DNA of 64,000 bases from Marinovum sp. Lineage in GTDB: Bacteria; Pseudomonadota; Alphaproteobacteria; Rhodobacterales; Rhodobacteraceae. This document shows, piece after piece, positions 39,426-48,652 of the stretch (its first letter is position 1; every line of letters begins with the position of its first letter). The DNA is taken from assembly GCA_022447495.1 (NCBI GenBank), contig JAKVBH010000015.1, positions 57,041 to 121,040 on the forward strand. Direction: 5' to 3'. The notes beneath the pieces are model-generated. The model was given only the letters and a program-made list of their open reading frames with translations. It did not search any database and had not been told where the DNA came from. The translations under genes and the position numbers were made by a program.

Positions 39426-40901
39426 ATGGCGCGGAGTTTTTTGTCTGGAGTGTTCTGGGGCGTTGTGGCCTCAACCGTGACCGTGGGCGCGGCCTCTGTT
39501 GTGACGGGCCCAGTGATGGCGCCGTCGCCCGACGCGGCGGATGCATCGCCGCGTACCGTGGCTCCGCCCGCAGCGCCGGATGTGCCGCCTGAGAACCGAT
39601 TGACCCGGCCTACGGTCACTACGGAGGTTGAAACAGAGTCCCCCGGTCTTCCGTCCGAACCCGCCAGCAGCAATAGCCCGGATGTCGAAAGTGCCTCGGC
39701 TCCGGTGCCGGTGACCGGCGACATCGCCGCGGCGCCGCAGGTGCCCGACTCGGCACGCGATGTTAATGTGGACCCACAGATTGCATCAGATGACGGCGTG
39801 CCTGTGGATGCGCAGGTGTCAGGCGTGGCTCAACCGCAAGCGCCTGCCACGGATGCCTTGGCGGATGTTGACGCAACGCCGGCTCCCGCGCCTGAGCCTC
39901 AGGTTGTGGAGATGACCGAGCCAGAGGTGGCCGAGGCAGTCACCGAGGTACAGGTCCCTCAAGAGCAAGACAAAATCGTTCTGGGCACCGAAGAGCTAGA
40001 AGAGCCCGCTACGCCGCGCTTGCCTCAGGCCACGGCCCCGGAACAAGAAAGCCTAGCTGTGGTTGAGGCCGCTCCAGAGGTTGTCACAACCGAAGAACAA
40101 GAGAGCGAGACCGTGGCCGCGCTCTCACCGGGCCTTGGCAGTGGCGCATCGGACTTCTCCAAGCTCAACCCCAGCGTCACAACCAGCCGGTTGCCAAGCT
40201 TGGGCGATGTTGCAGAGAGCGAAAAGATCGCGCCTATTGTGGCCTATGCATCGGCGCCCGCCGCGTTGGATGATCGGGCGCGCATGTCCATTGTGTTGAT
40301 TGATGATGGCTCCGTGCCGCTTGGCCTGGAGGCCCTGGAGGCTTTTCCGTACCCTTTGACATTTGCGGTTGATACTGAATGGACCGGCGCCACGGATGCA
40401 ATGGCGCGCTACCGGGCCGCGGGTTTTGAAGTGATGGCGCTGGCCAACTTACCCGCAGGTGCCGCGGCAACCGACGTGGCGGTGGCGCTCTCTGCGGCGC
40501 TTGATGTGGTGCCGGAGGCTGTTGCTGTGCTCGAAGGGGACGGTGATGGATTGCAGGGTGACCGGGCGATCTCTGATCAAGTGTCTGACATCTTGGCGCA
40601 GAGTGGCCACGGGTTGGTGCTTTACCCCAAGGGATTGAACACCGGCGTGTCCCTGGCGCAGCGCGCGGGTGTTCCGAGCCAGGCGTTGTTCCGAGATTTT
40701 GACGGTCAGGGGCAGACGGCGTCAGTGATCCGTCGGTTCCTCGATCAAGCGGCCTTCAAGGCCAACCAAGAAGGGTCCGTAATCATGGTGGGCCGTCTCC
40801 GGGCTGAGACGATCTCGGCGCTTTTGGTGTGGGGCTTGCAGGACCGGGCGAGCCGGGTGGCTTTGGTGCCAATCTCTACCGTGTTGCGCGGACTGAAATA
40901 G
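39426..40901 (+). CDS. Divergent polysaccharide deacetylase family protein
   Basis: This 491-residue protein has an N-terminal membrane anchor or signal (SFLSGVFWGVVASTVTVGAA), a long region rich in Pro, Ala, Glu and Val (about residues 35-240), and a C-terminal domain of the divergent polysaccharide deacetylase type (RMSIVLIDDGSVPLGLEALE, YPLTFAVDTEWTGATDAMAR, GFEVMALANLPAGA). Such proteins act outside the inner membrane; activity is unproven and some relatives lack metal ligands. ATG 39426 has GGGAG upstream. It is divergent from trpG. Confidence 0.78.
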   Translation: MARSFLSGVFWGVVASTVTVGAASVVTGPVMAPSPDAADASPRTVAPPAAPDVPPENRLTRPTVTTEVETESPGLPSEPASSNSPDVESASAPVPVTGDIAAAPQVPDSARDVNVDPQIASDDGVPVDAQVSGVAQPQAPATDALADVDATPAPAPEPQVVEMTEPEVAEAVTEVQVPQEQDKIVLGTEELEEPATPRLPQATAPEQESLAVVEAAPEVVTTEEQESETVAALSPGLGSGASDFSKLNPSVTTSRLPSLGDVAESEKIAPIVAYASAPAALDDRARMSIVLIDDGSVPLGLEALEAFPYPLTFAVDTEWTGATDAMARYRAAGFEVMALANLPAGAAATDVAVALSAALDVVPEAVAVLEGDGDGLQGDRAISDQVSDILAQSGHGLVLYPKGLNTGVSLAQRAGVPSQALFRDFDGQGQTASVIRRFLDQAAFKANQEGSVIMVGRLRAETISALLVWGLQDRASRVALVPISTVLRGLK

Positions 40902-41013
40902 CGCGGCGCTCCTGGCACGCGACGGGATTTGGAACGTGGTTGGCCAATCTTAAGACATGTGGGCCACGACGGGCCGCGCGCCCAAGCTACGCGCCCAAGC
41001 TATGAGATGAGGG

Positions 41014-41247
41014 TTAGGCTTGATCTCGCCCGAGGTCGACCAGCCTTGTTTTAAGCATCCTGGCGCGTGGGTCCTCGCATTCAAGGGCGTGGACATAGGC
41101 GTGGGTGAGAAAAAAACCCTGTTGGACTGGGGTTTCCGCCATGGCGGTCGCTTCGAGATAGAGATCGATCAACGGCTGTGGCGCGCCCACATCTAATGCG
41201 CGCGCCAGTCTTTCTTCTAAAGATATCTCTTGCGGTGATGCGGTCAT
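41014..41247 (-). CDS. Small conserved-type hypothetical protein, 77 aa
   Basis: The frame overlaps the upstream Rieske oxygenase stop by 4 nt (ATGA), so it is probably translationally coupled. The product is helical and acidic: SLEERLARALDVGAPQPLID, then EATAMAETPVQQGFFLTHAY and RMLKTRLVDLGRDQA. I recognise no family. Its position suggests an accessory role to the oxygenase. Confidence 0.7.
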   Translation of the reverse strand: MTASPQEISLEERLARALDVGAPQPLIDLYLEATAMAETPVQQGFFLTHAYVHALECEDPRARMLKTRLVDLGRDQA

Positions 41248-42407
41248 TCCGCAGCGTCGGCCATGGCCCGCGCGGTTTGGAGACGTGCTGCGACCCAGTC
41301 ATGAAAAAGATGCGTGGGTCCGTCCATGGCTGGCGAGAAGCGCCCGCCGTCAAAGCCCACGGCCCGGCGGCCACGTTGCATACCTTCGACAACGAAGATG
41401 TCCTCGACAAAGACCTCTTTCCATTGCTTGGCATTGCGGGCGCGCAGGGCGGCATCGGTGTCCGGCACGGAATAGAAGAGATGCACATGTTCTTCAGTTT
41501 GCATTGTCCCCTGGGGGCGCAGGATGATCGCGAAGGCATGGTCGCGGTGCACGCCAAGCATCACATTGGGAAAGGCTGTGATGTATTCAGCCGCCGTGTC
41601 CCATCTGTCGCTCAGGCCCTCGAAGTCGGGGAATTGCGCGCCGTTCTCACCAGTCATTTGACGATAGACAAGCGTGCCTTGGCCGCTGAGCTTACCGGGG
41701 TCTTCGATGTTGTAGTGGTCTTCCAGACGGGAGATGGCGTTGAGGCCGGGATGGACCCAAGGCAAGTGGTAGCTTTCACAGTAATTCTCGACAGCGAGTT
41801 TCCAATTTGTCTCGACATCGAGTTGGAAACGACTGTCTGCGCCGCCGTGGTAGAGCGGTTTGTCGAATTCGGCCCAGCGGTCGAGCAGGGCGGCATTGGC
41901 ATCTTCGAAGTCAGGTGCATCACCGGAGACGTTGATCCACACCACTCCAAACCAAAGATGGCTGCGCACTTCGATGAGGCCGAGCGTGTCGCGGTCGATA
42001 CCCTCTGCTGTGTTCATGCCAGGGCCACCAACATGGGGGGTGGCCACAAGTTTGCCCGCCGTGCTGTAGCACCAGGAATGGTACGGACACCGCAGCGCGC
42101 CTTGGATTCTGCGAGCCTCATCGACCAAGATCATGCCGCGGTGGCGACAGATGTTTTGGAACACCCGGACCAGGCCGTCTTTGCCGCGTAAGAGCAGGAG
42201 GGGGAGGCCCAGGAAAGAGATCGGCACCGCATCACCCGGTTCTGGCACATCGGCTTCTGTTGCGAGACCGGCCCAGCCCGCAAAGAAGAGCGCGTCACGC
42301 TCCTCATCATAGAGTCCTTGGTCCGTATAATGCGCGTTGGGCAGGCCATTGGCCTCCTGCACCGGGCGGCGCACCAAAGAGAGGTCGGTTAGTGTGTCAC
42401 GCGACAT
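41244..42407 (-). CDS. Rieske non-haem iron oxygenase alpha subunit
   Basis: This 387-residue protein has a Rieske [2Fe-2S] site, CRHRG followed 17 residues later by CPYHSW, and a mononuclear iron site in ENYCESYHLPWVHPG. The compact form and the ENYCESYH block resemble glycine-betaine/choline/carnitine-type monooxygenases more than classic aromatic dioxygenases; the real substrate cannot be read. A separate reductase is needed and none is adjacent. ATG 42407 has AGGAGAG upstream. It lies between an XRE regulator upstream and the 77-residue gene downstream, all on the minus strand. Confidence 0.88.
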   Translation of the reverse strand: MSRDTLTDLSLVRRPVQEANGLPNAHYTDQGLYDEERDALFFAGWAGLATEADVPEPGDAVPISFLGLPLLLLRGKDGLVRVFQNICRHRGMILVDEARRIQGALRCPYHSWCYSTAGKLVATPHVGGPGMNTAEGIDRDTLGLIEVRSHLWFGVVWINVSGDAPDFEDANAALLDRWAEFDKPLYHGGADSRFQLDVETNWKLAVENYCESYHLPWVHPGLNAISRLEDHYNIEDPGKLSGQGTLVYRQMTGENGAQFPDFEGLSDRWDTAAEYITAFPNVMLGVHRDHAFAIILRPQGTMQTEEHVHLFYSVPDTDAALRARNAKQWKEVFVEDIFVVEGMQRGRRAVGFDGGRFSPAMDGPTHLFHDWVAARLQTARAMADAAE

Positions 42408-42552
42408 GGGGCTCTCCTGTGTCGAGGCGCGGCTCACACAGAGCGTTGCCAGTCTTATCGTAAAACCAGCGTGCACAGATTCGCCCCAATCGCCTGTCTA
42501 TGGGCGACGTGGCTTGCAACAAGGCGACCTTTTGAGCGGCGCGGGCTGCGGC

Positions 42553-43371
42553 TCAGGTGATGGGCATATCCGGCTTTAGGATGTCGCGGTCGGTGTCACT
42601 GAGATCATTGACCCATCGGTAGCCAGAGCCCCGAGCCACTTCCAAAATGCGCGCAGGATCGTGCTCCAAATGCTCCCAGACCAACCGCGTTGAGCGTTGG
42701 CCAGTGGGCATCTCTGGCGTCGTGCGGATGGTATAGCCAGTCCACATATTGGCGCGACGAGACGGCACACGGTGCAGATAGGTAAAGGAACCGGTCAAGG
42801 CGCCGCGTCGGGTCACCAATGAGGCCACACCGTTTTCCTGGCGCAAGAAAAAGCCGCGGAATTCCCTGTCCCGAGGGCGCGTCAGGCCCACTTTGGACAT
42901 GGCTTCTTTGGCTTCGTGGCCGCGCACAAAGCAAAAGTCGTTTTCGCGATACACAAAAACGAGGCCTTCGACGAATTTGTCCTGTTCAATGAAGGAACGC
43001 CGCAGGAAGCGATAGAGTCCGTCGGGGAGCGTCGATTGCGGGATATCGGTGGATTCCGGTCCCAGAAACGGTGCCAGCGTCGGGTGTGACAGCAAGAAGC
43101 CGCGATCGTAGCGGATCTCTTCCACGGGTTCGAGCAAGATGCGCGCGTCCACTTGAAAGAAGCTACAGATGCGATGCAGTACATCAGGGCGCGGGAAGCT
43201 CTCGCCCGAGAGATAGCGATTGAATTGGGTCCGGTTGATTCCAAGATCCCGGCACAGTGCAGAGATCGATTTGGCTTGACGGCACAAGTGTTTGAGGTTT
43301 GCCCCAAACATTGCGCGTAAATCCGCCGGAGACGGCGATGAGGCTGCCGAAGCAGTGCGAAACTGTGTCAT
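42553..43371 (-). CDS. XRE-type helix-turn-helix regulator
   Basis: This 272-residue protein has an N-terminal XRE-like HTH (ALCRDLGINRTQFNRYLSGE, then PRPDVLHRICSFFQV) and a longer C-terminal part without a recognised domain (GALTGSFTYLHRVPSRRAN, TRLVWEHLEHDPARILEVA). ATG 43371 has AGAGG upstream. It precedes the Rieske oxygenase by 145 nt on the same strand and may control it. A strong inverted repeat at 43447-43470 upstream of its start could be its operator. Confidence 0.82.
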   Translation of the reverse strand: MTQFRTASAASSPSPADLRAMFGANLKHLCRQAKSISALCRDLGINRTQFNRYLSGESFPRPDVLHRICSFFQVDARILLEPVEEIRYDRGFLLSHPTLAPFLGPESTDIPQSTLPDGLYRFLRRSFIEQDKFVEGLVFVYRENDFCFVRGHEAKEAMSKVGLTRPRDREFRGFFLRQENGVASLVTRRGALTGSFTYLHRVPSRRANMWTGYTIRTTPEMPTGQRSTRLVWEHLEHDPARILEVARGSGYRWVNDLSDTDRDILKPDMPIT

Positions 43372-43446
43372 TCTGGAACCTCTCTTCCGCGTGAGTGGCA
43401 CGGATTTGGGGCTAATTGAGGAAACAATTTGTACCATTTAACGGCG

Positions 43447-43470
43447 ATATGACGCTAAATTGCGTCATAT
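43447..43470. promoter_or_regulatory. Inverted repeat, candidate operator
   Basis: ATATGACGC (43447-43455) and GCGTCATAT (43462-43470) are perfect inverted arms separated by the AT-rich spacer TAAATT. The site lies 76-99 nt upstream of the XRE gene and about 125 nt upstream of the divergent 122-residue gene. A dimeric regulator such as the XRE protein is the obvious candidate ligand. Confidence 0.6.
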
Positions 43471-43593
43471 GATGCGCCTTGGATACAGGATTGCATCGGA
43501 TAGACACAAAATACAACCCCCGCTGAAACGCATTGACACAGCGCAATTTCCAAAAATGTGCCACTTTGTGCGAAGTCGATAGAGGGTGTAACA

Positions 43594-43962
43594 ATGCAAA
43601 CGCCGCGCATGTGTGGAGTGGTTCTATGGTCATCGATCGAGGAAGGCCGTGCCATTATTTGGTGTGAAGATCATGGCGACTTGGCGTTCTATCACGCCGA
43701 TCAGACAGATGTTCATTTAGGCGGGATGCTCGATGCTGGAGATCTAATAGACTTTGACGTCGATGATGATAGCGACCATCGTCTTGCCACGAATCCGCGT
43801 CTGTTGGTCGAGGATCATGCGCCACGCCTTCCGCAAGGCCTGCGCCATGGCACAAACGCTCTGCGGAACGCGAGCGAACCTGAGCCGTCCCAAGACAGCA
43901 ACGTCATACGCATGCCCAAGTCGCGGCGACCCGCGTCTCAAACACACGTCGCGCTCGCCTGA
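43594..43962 (+). CDS. Hypothetical protein, 122 aa
   Basis: ATG 43594 follows GAGGGTG. The N-terminal half (CGVVLWSSIEEGRAIIWCED, then HGDLAFYHADQTDVHLG and DAGDLIDFDVDDDSDHRLA) has spacing like a cold-shock/OB-fold domain, with G-V-V-L-W, an AIIWCEDHGDLAFY strand and an acidic turn. The basic tail (IRMPKSRRPASQTHVAL) could bind nucleic acid. This is a weak structural guess, and no family is assigned. It is divergent from the XRE gene. Confidence 0.65.
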   Translation: MQTPRMCGVVLWSSIEEGRAIIWCEDHGDLAFYHADQTDVHLGGMLDAGDLIDFDVDDDSDHRLATNPRLLVEDHAPRLPQGLRHGTNALRNASEPEPSQDSNVIRMPKSRRPASQTHVALA

Positions 43963-44040
43963 AGCCACCACTCAAGGAAGCAACCACTCACGGAACTCCG
44001 TTGACCGGAGCGCGAGTAGGTGGGAAATTTCGGTTTATGG

Positions 44041-44604
44041 TTATGTCGGGCCGCGCGATAGGGCGGCTACGCCAGTGCGCGCCACTTCGAGAAGTCCTAA
44101 GGGGCGCATCAGATCGGCAAAGGCATCGATTTTTTCTGGCGTACCCGTGATTTCAAAGACAAAGCTCTCAAGAGTACTGTCAACGACGTTTGCGCGGAAG
44201 ATATCCGCAAGGCGCAGCGCCTCTACGCGCTTGTCACCGGAACCTGACACCTTAAAAAGCGCAAGTTCACGTTGCACCGCGGGGCCTTCGGTTGTGAGGT
44301 CGTGGACCTCATGGACCGGAACAATCCTACCAAGTTGTGCTTTGATCTGATTGATCACCTGGGGTGTGCCAGTCGTCACAATGGTGATGCGCGACAGGTG
44401 ACCTTCGTGATCGACTTCGGCCACGGTCAGGCTTTCGATGTTGTAGCCACGCCCGGAAAAGAGACCAATCACCCGCGCAAGCACACCGGCTTCGTTGTCG
44501 ACCAAGATGGCCAGGGTATGGCTTTCTTGCACGTCTGAGAACGTGGGCCGCAAGTTGTAAGCGGAGTGTTTGGTTGAGCCCTTTTTGATTTGAAGCGCGG
44601 ACAT
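44041..44604 (-). CDS. ilvH: Acetolactate synthase, small (regulatory) subunit
   Basis: IlvH activates the large subunit and gives valine feedback. The 187 residues have an ACT domain (HTLAILVDNEAGVLARVIGL, FSGRGYNIESLTVAEVD) and a C-terminal second domain (RELALFKVSGSGDKRVEALR, DSTLESFVFEITGTPEKIDA). ATG 44604 follows AAAGGTG. Unlike the usual ilvB-ilvH pair, it is separated from ilvB by a 2-kb gene on the other strand, so it needs its own promoter. Confidence 0.95.
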   Translation of the reverse strand: MSALQIKKGSTKHSAYNLRPTFSDVQESHTLAILVDNEAGVLARVIGLFSGRGYNIESLTVAEVDHEGHLSRITIVTTGTPQVINQIKAQLGRIVPVHEVHDLTTEGPAVQRELALFKVSGSGDKRVEALRLADIFRANVVDSTLESFVFEITGTPEKIDAFADLMRPLGLLEVARTGVAALSRGPT

Positions 44605-44754
44605 GTGGAGCACCTTTGATCTGATGGCCAACCGGATCGGTAGCCGTTGTGTGTGTCTACTGGGATCGTGGGCGGATGAGAAGGGGGGATGGTGCGTAAG
44701 AGGATGTTAAACACCTTGGCTTAGGCCGTTGGAGCGCCAACTGCGCACACTTTC

Positions 44755-46785
44755 ATGCAGGATTTGAACCATATGACATTTGCCAGACGGCACATTGCGC
44801 CGAGCGGCACCTCCGACTGGGACAATGTTCTGCACAATATGCCGTGTTGGTTGTGGCAAACTGATGCCGACTATTGCCTCACCTATGTCAGCGAAGGTTT
44901 TGAGTGGCACACCAACTTCAAACGCCAAGACCTCATGGGGGTCAATATCCTCAGCGACGCCTATGGTGCAATCCAAAGCCAGGCTGGCCTTGGGGCCTAT
45001 CATGACGCGTTGCGCGCGCATGCTCCCATCAATGGAATGGTCTATGAGAAGCTGTTGATCAACGGAGACCGGACGGTCTTTCTCGATAGCGCGATCCCGA
45101 TGCAGGACCATGGTGGGCAGTTCCACGGCTATCGCGGCATCACGCTTCACCTCAGCCAAGCGGCGATCGGCGCAGGCCCGAATTTTGGCGCCGTGGCGGA
45201 TCTCAAATCGCGTGCGGCTTCGCTTGAAGCGACGATCCAAGAGCGCAACAAACAACTCGAATATTCCAACACCATCATGGCTGAAATCTTGTCCGCGATG
45301 AGTGAGGGGATTTTAGTGACCTCGGGCGACAAGATCTATGACGATGACAATCGCATCCTCTTCACCAACCCCGCCGTTCTCTCGCAATTGGGCGTCGAAG
45401 ACATGGTCGTTGAACCGGGGACGCGGTTTCGCGAACTGACTGATGCGCTGATTGCCCGCGGCGATCTTGAAGGTGAGGAAGATGACGCGTTCTCCAAAGC
45501 ACTTGGCCCTGAAGGTAAACTGACACTGGATCTCCAATCACTAGATAGGGCGTTGGCGGTCAAAGGTGCACCGCTGCCGGGTGGCGGCTATGTCTTGGTG
45601 CATTCCGACATTACCGAGCAACGCAAACACACGGAAATGCTCGAAGCGGCCCGTCATGCCGCGGATCAAGCCAACAGTGCAAAATCCGCCTTCCTGGCCG
45701 CAATGAGCCATGAGATCCGCACCCCAATGAATGGCATTTTAGGCATGGCAGACATTCTCGCAGATGCGCCACTAAGCGACGAACAGCAGGAATGCGTGGA
45801 CATAATCCGCAATTCGGCCCTGGCCTTGAGTGGTTTGATCTCTGACATTTTGGACTTCTCAAAGATCGAAGCAGGCCATTTGGAGCTCTTTTCCGAACCC
45901 TTCTCGTTGCCCGTGTTGTTGCGCGACATTGTCGCGTTGATGCGCCCGATGGCCGAGGCCAAGGGCTTGACCTTCGATCTGCGCGTTGCAGACGTTGTGC
46001 CGGACGTGCTCGAAGGCGACCATGCGCGGTTGCGCCAGGTCCTCGTCAATCTTTTGGGCAACGCCATCAAATTTACGCTCAAAGGCGATGTCGAGTTGCG
46101 CATCACCGGGCGCGGACCCATCGCTATTCAGGTGCGCGACTCTGGCATTGGCATTCCGTCCGACAAAATCGACCGCATCTTTGCCCCTTTCGAACAAGGG
46201 CAAGGCGGCTTGCAGCGCGAATTTGAAGGCACTGGTCTGGGCCTCGCGATCACGCATAAACTGGTCACAGGCATGGGCGGCTCCATTGACGTCACCTCCG
46301 AAGTCGGGCGAGGGACCATTTTCACAGTTTCATTGCCCTTGGTCTCGAGCGATGTCACTGCAGGTTCACTAGAGCGCGACGATATTACAATGGTCCCAAA
46401 CAGTTGCATGGGCATGCGTATTCTTGTGGCCGAAGACAATTGTACCAATCAATTGATCATGCGCAAAATGCTTGAGCGCCTGGGCGCAGAATTCACTATT
46501 GTCTCAGATGGCATTGAGGCGATGGAGGAGGTGCAAGCCGCGCAATATGACGCGATCTTCATGGACCTCTCCATGCCTCGGTTGGATGGTCTCGAGGCCA
46601 CCCGTCAAATTCGCGAATGGGAACGCAGGATGCAGACTAGCCCCGTGAGCATTTTTGCGCTGACCGGCAACGCTTTTGAAAAAGATCAACGCGAGGCGGT
46701 TGCAGCGGGCATGGATGGCTTTTTGAGCAAGCCACTGCGAATGAACACGCTGTTTGAAACGCTCGCTCACCATGTCCGGAAGTGA
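44755..46785 (+). CDS. Hybrid sensor histidine kinase/response regulator
   Basis: This 676-residue cytoplasmic protein has no membrane segment. It starts with a PAS-like domain (MPCWLWQTDADYCLTYVSEG), a coiled stretch (LEATIQERNKQLEYSNTIMA) and a second PAS-like part. A HisKA domain follows with the phospho-accepting His near residue 319 (AAMSHEIRTPMNGILGMADI), then an HATPase domain (DSGIGIPSDKIDRIFAPFEQ, GTGLGLAITHKLV) and a C-terminal receiver with the Asp near residue 604 (DAIFMDLSMPRLDGLEATRQ). No Hpt domain is present, so phosphate must pass to a separate protein. A later ATG at 44773 is also possible. It lies between ilvH and ilvB on the opposite strand. Confidence 0.92.
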   Translation: MQDLNHMTFARRHIAPSGTSDWDNVLHNMPCWLWQTDADYCLTYVSEGFEWHTNFKRQDLMGVNILSDAYGAIQSQAGLGAYHDALRAHAPINGMVYEKLLINGDRTVFLDSAIPMQDHGGQFHGYRGITLHLSQAAIGAGPNFGAVADLKSRAASLEATIQERNKQLEYSNTIMAEILSAMSEGILVTSGDKIYDDDNRILFTNPAVLSQLGVEDMVVEPGTRFRELTDALIARGDLEGEEDDAFSKALGPEGKLTLDLQSLDRALAVKGAPLPGGGYVLVHSDITEQRKHTEMLEAARHAADQANSAKSAFLAAMSHEIRTPMNGILGMADILADAPLSDEQQECVDIIRNSALALSGLISDILDFSKIEAGHLELFSEPFSLPVLLRDIVALMRPMAEAKGLTFDLRVADVVPDVLEGDHARLRQVLVNLLGNAIKFTLKGDVELRITGRGPIAIQVRDSGIGIPSDKIDRIFAPFEQGQGGLQREFEGTGLGLAITHKLVTGMGGSIDVTSEVGRGTIFTVSLPLVSSDVTAGSLERDDITMVPNSCMGMRILVAEDNCTNQLIMRKMLERLGAEFTIVSDGIEAMEEVQAAQYDAIFMDLSMPRLDGLEATRQIREWERRMQTSPVSIFALTGNAFEKDQREAVAAGMDGFLSKPLRMNTLFETLAHHVRK

Positions 46786-46793
46786 CGTCAAAA

Positions 46794-46825
46794 GAAAAAA
46801 CGGCCCAGCATTGACGCCGGGCCGT
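46794..46825 (-). terminator. Rho-independent terminator of ilvB
   Basis: On the minus strand ACGGCCC and GGGCCGT arms (outer 7 bp, plus inner pairs) span 46800-46825 and are followed by TTTTTTCTTTT. The hairpin also lies just past the hybrid kinase stop at 46785 and may serve both convergent genes, though the plus-strand side has only a short T stretch. Confidence 0.85.
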
Positions 46826-46850
46826 TCGTCTGCGTTCGCATGTCTAATGC

Positions 46851-48605
46851 TTAAACGAGAACCGCGCCCGTGGCGCCAATTGCGTCGGTGGCCTTCGCAT
46901 CCCCCAACAGCATTTTGTTATGCGGTTCGCCTGAGGGGATCATCGGAAAGCAGTTTTCGTGCTTCTCGACCAAGCAGTCAAAGATCACAGGACCTTCGTG
47001 GTGTAGCATCTCCATGATGGCATCATCGAGATCCGCAGGGTCTTTGCACAGAATGCCTTTGGCACCAAAAGCCTCCGCCAATTTCACGAAATCGGGAAGG
47101 GCATCTGACCACGAATGGCTGTAGCGCTCCCCATGCAACAACTGCTGCCACTGGCGCACCATGCCGAGGCGCTCGTTGTTGAGGATGAATTGTTTGACGG
47201 GCAATTTGTATTGCACCGCGGTGCCCATCTCTTGCATGTTCATCAACCAAGAGGCTTCACCCGCAACGTTGATCACACAGGCCTGAGGATGCGCGATTTG
47301 CACGCCGATGGAGGCCGGGAAGCCGTACCCCATCGTGCCCAGACCACCCGAGGTCATCCAACGGTTCGGATCTTCGAAGCCGAGGTACTGCGCGGCCCAC
47401 ATTTGGTGCTGACCGACCTCGGTACAGATGTAGCGATCCATTCGCTTGGTGAGCGCTTCAAGGCGTGCCAGAGCGTATTGCGGTTTGATGGTTGGTCCTT
47501 CTTGCTTGAAGCTCAAGCAATCAACCGCGCGCCAGTCTTCGATTTGCGACCACCAGCGTTGCAACGCCTCGCGGTTCACTTTGCGACCACGGGCCTTCCA
47601 GATCTTGAGCACATCTTCGAGCACGTGACCGACGTCGCCGATGATCGGCATGTCCACGCGGATCACTTTGTTGATTGAGGAGGGGTCAATGTCGATATGG
47701 GCCTTAAGGCTGTTGGGGCTAAACGCGTCGAGTCGTCCGGTGATCCGATCGTCAAACCGCGCACCGATGTTGATCATCAGATCGCACCCATGCATCGCCA
47801 AGTTGGCTTCATAGAGGCCATGCATCCCCAACATACCCAGCCAGTTTTTGCCGGAGGCCGGGTAACAGCCCAAACCCATAAGCGTCGATGTGATCGGAAT
47901 GCCCGTAGCATCGACCAATTCGCGCAGAAGCTGCGATGCGCCGGGGCCGGAGTTAATCACGCCACCGCCGGTGTAGAAGACCGGGCGTTCAGCGGTCTCA
48001 AGCGCTTCGACCAACTCGGCGATCGTTTCGATGTCACCTTTGACCTTGGGCGCATAGTGACCCAGGTCAGCTTTCGCTGGCGGCGTGTATTCAGCCGAGG
48101 CAAATTGCACGTCCTTGGGAATGTCGATGAGCACTGGGCCTGGGCGGCCTTTGGTCGCCACGTGGAATCCCTCATGTATGACCGAGCTCAGATTTGCCGT
48201 GTCTTTGACCAGCCAATTCATCTTGGTGCAGGGGCGGGTGATCCCCACGGTGTCGGCTTCTTGGAACGCGTCGGAGCCAATCATAAAGGTCGGCACCTGA
48301 CCGGTAAGCACAACCAGGGGCACACTGTCCATCAATGCATCAGTCAGACCAGTCACCGCATTTGTGGCACCGGGGCCGGAGGTCACCAGAACAACACCAG
48401 GCTTGCCGGTGGAGCGCGCATACCCCTCGGCGGCATGCACCGCACCTTGTTCGTGGCGCACCAGGATGTGCTTAATCTCGTTTTGCTGAAAGACTTCGTC
48501 GTAGATCGGTAGGACCGCACCGCCGGGATAGCCAAAGACTGTGTCAACACCCTGATCCTTCAGGGCTTGAACCACCATTTTTGCTCCGGTCATCTGACGT
48601 GTCAT
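46851..48605 (-). CDS. ilvB: Acetolactate synthase, large (catalytic) subunit
   Basis: IlvB makes 2-acetolactate from pyruvate with thiamine diphosphate and FAD, the first committed step to valine and leucine, and also feeds isoleucine. The 584 residues show the catalytic Glu in LVRHEQGAVHAAEGYARSTG, TSGPGATNAVTGLTDALMDS, the FAD region GARFDDRITGRLDAFSPNS and the ThDP motif around GEASWLMNMQEMGTAVQYKL. It is preceded by a 100-nt leader with an attenuator and by a promoter, and is followed by a terminator. Confidence 0.97.
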   Translation of the reverse strand: MTRQMTGAKMVVQALKDQGVDTVFGYPGGAVLPIYDEVFQQNEIKHILVRHEQGAVHAAEGYARSTGKPGVVLVTSGPGATNAVTGLTDALMDSVPLVVLTGQVPTFMIGSDAFQEADTVGITRPCTKMNWLVKDTANLSSVIHEGFHVATKGRPGPVLIDIPKDVQFASAEYTPPAKADLGHYAPKVKGDIETIAELVEALETAERPVFYTGGGVINSGPGASQLLRELVDATGIPITSTLMGLGCYPASGKNWLGMLGMHGLYEANLAMHGCDLMINIGARFDDRITGRLDAFSPNSLKAHIDIDPSSINKVIRVDMPIIGDVGHVLEDVLKIWKARGRKVNREALQRWWSQIEDWRAVDCLSFKQEGPTIKPQYALARLEALTKRMDRYICTEVGQHQMWAAQYLGFEDPNRWMTSGGLGTMGYGFPASIGVQIAHPQACVINVAGEASWLMNMQEMGTAVQYKLPVKQFILNNERLGMVRQWQQLLHGERYSHSWSDALPDFVKLAEAFGAKGILCKDPADLDDAIMEMLHHEGPVIFDCLVEKHENCFPMIPSGEPHNKMLLGDAKATDAIGATGAVLV

Positions 48606-48652
48606 GGTTTTCTCTCCGTATCTGACAAGTCTAACTCAATGTCTTCGCGCAT

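Noticed and set aside
40977..41002. Two tandem copies of a 13-nt unit CGCGCCCAAGCTA
   Set aside because: Two copies in a short intergenic gap are too few to call a repeat array or a binding site.
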